Shown here in pieces: positions 63,273 through 64,000 of a DNA stretch of 64,000 nt. The notes beneath the pieces were generated by a model. That model saw nothing but the letters and a program-made list of their open reading frames with translations. It ran no database searches and was not told the origin of the DNA. This DNA comes from Stenotrophomonas bentonitica (lineage in GTDB: Bacteria; Pseudomonadota; Gammaproteobacteria; Xanthomonadales; Xanthomonadaceae): assembly GCF_002887735.1 (NCBI RefSeq), contig NZ_PKQP01000010.1, positions 1 through 64,000 on the forward strand. The letters are read 5' to 3'. A program made the translations under genes and the position numbers. Position 1 is the first letter of the stretch, and the number at the start of each line of letters is the position of its first letter.

Positions 63273-64000
63273 ATGAAACGGAGCTGTTCGACCTGGAGTT
63301 GAAGCTGTTGCTGGAGGCGGTCTACCAGCGCTACCACTACGACTTCCGTGACTATGCGCTGGCATCGCTGCGGCGGCGCATGCGCCATGCAATGGCCCGG
63401 TTCGACTGCCCGACCATGGGCGCGCTGCAGCACCGCCTGCTGCACGAGCCGGACACCTTCGCCCAGGCGATGCAGTACTTCACCGTGCAGGTCTCGGAGA
63501 TGTTCCGTGACCCGCCGTACTTCCGGGTGCTGCGCGAGCATGCCGTGCCGGTGCTGCGCACCTATCCCTCGATCAAACTGTGGATCGCCGGGTGCAGCAC
63601 CGGCGAAGAAGTGTGGTCGCTGGCGATCCTGCTGCACGAGGAAGGCCTGCTGGACCGGGCGATCATCTACGCTACCGACATCAATCCCGAAGCGTTGCAG
63701 GCGGCCGAATCCGGGGCCTTCGCGCTGGACCGGCTGGCGCAGTTCAGCCGCAATTACCTGGCGGCCGGCGGCACCGGCTCGCTCTCGGATTACTACAGCA
63801 GCGGCTACGGCAGCGTGGTGTTCGATCGCCGCCTCAAGCGCAACATCGTGTTCGCCGACCACAGCCTGGCCACCGATACGGTGTTCTCCGAAGTCCACCT
63901 GGTGTCCTGCCGCAACGTGCTGATCTATTTCCAGCGGCCACTGCAGGACCGCGCCATCGGCCTGTTCCATGAGGCCCTGGTCCATCGCGGCTTCCTGGGC
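63269..64000 (+). CDS. CheR-type protein methyltransferase (partial)
   Basis: The first 244 codons from ATG 63269; the gene continues beyond the window. CheR signatures include [15 protein letters not shown], the SAM-binding [24 protein letters not shown] and [12 protein letters not shown]. CheR methylates Glu residues of chemoreceptors, but here it overlaps a hybrid kinase and not chemotaxis genes. In related bacteria such CheR genes are followed by CheB and more kinases in non-chemotactic signalling clusters. Product and partner are inferred; the C-terminus is not seen. Confidence 0.92.
   Translation, partial: MNETELFDLELKLLLEAVYQRYHYDFRDYALASLRRRMRHAMARFDCPTMGALQHRLLHEPDTFAQAMQYFTVQVSEMFRDPPYFRVLREHAVPVLRTYPSIKLWIAGCSTGEEVWSLAILLHEEGLLDRAIIYATDINPEALQAAESGAFALDRLAQFSRNYLAAGGTGSLSDYYSSGYGSVVFDRRLKRNIVFADHSLATDTVFSEVHLVSCRNVLIYFQRPLQDRAIGLFHEALVHRGFLG

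Noticed and set aside
1..64000. CRISPR array, tRNA or rRNA genes
   Set aside because: No spaced repeats, cloverleaf or rRNA sequence were seen on either strand by eye; a covariance-model search would be decisive.

Overview
The window is GC-rich, densely packed chromosomal DNA from a gammaproteobacterium. Its gene content (many PAS/REC histidine kinases, TonB-dependent receptors, a bacteriophytochrome, an IS3-type remnant) fits the Xanthomonadaceae, most probably Stenotrophomonas or a close relative. This is inferred from protein style and composition only; no rRNA, tRNA or other taxonomic marker was seen.

Layout. 1-430: remnant of an IS3-family transposase in comparatively AT-rich DNA. 431-3932: AraC regulator divergent from an MFS exporter, a secreted nuclease and a small membrane protein. 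3987-6317: TonB-dependent siderophore receptor with a Fur-box-like site. 6443-9021: quinone-oxidoreductase/SDR gene pair divergent from a TetR repressor, with operator-like inverted repeats between them. 9111-15291: TetR, RND adaptor and RND pump, followed by a FabF-like ketosynthase. 15454-23425: a mixed segment with an XRE regulator below a 45-bp palindrome, a frameshifted arylsulfatase, a DUF6624-type protein, a thioredoxin-reductase-like flavoprotein, CsbD, a SRAP/YedK-like protein without its catalytic residues, and a CDF metal exporter.

23800-31635 is a light and phospho-signalling block: a frameshifted hybrid kinase converges on an operon of bacteriophytochrome, Rcp1-type receiver, REC-PAS-PAS-kinase-REC hybrid and a receiver. 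31812-38542 is a same-strand periplasmic redox cluster: two TlpA-like thioredoxins, YceI, a DsbD-alpha-like domain, a di-haem peroxidase and a TonB receptor. 38853-40719 holds three membrane proteins, one of 23 residues. 40975-46397 is a complete stressosome operon (RsbR, RsbS, RsbT, a fused RsbW-like/SpoIIE-like protein) coupled to a histidine kinase and a hybrid kinase instead of a sigma factor. 46453-50418 has a CHAD protein and an operon of nitrilase-family amidase, an internally duplicated membrane protein and an L-asparaginase. 50551-56520 holds a HelD/UvrD-like helicase, an MFS exporter and small proteins. 56590-64000 is a second signalling block: kinase, receiver and EAL protein in one operon, divergent from a three-receiver hybrid kinase overlapped by a CheR-type methyltransferase that runs off the window.

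Seven histidine kinases (one frameshifted), three stand-alone receivers, a stressosome and a c-di-GMP phosphodiesterase-type protein lie in 40 kb, so the right two thirds is a signalling-rich region. The candidates for undescribed biology are the amidase/duplicated-membrane-protein/asparaginase operon, the kinase-coupled stressosome, the redox cluster and the catalytically altered SRAP protein. Two genes (arylsulfatase and hybrid kinase) each appear to lack one base; these may be real mutations or sequencing errors.
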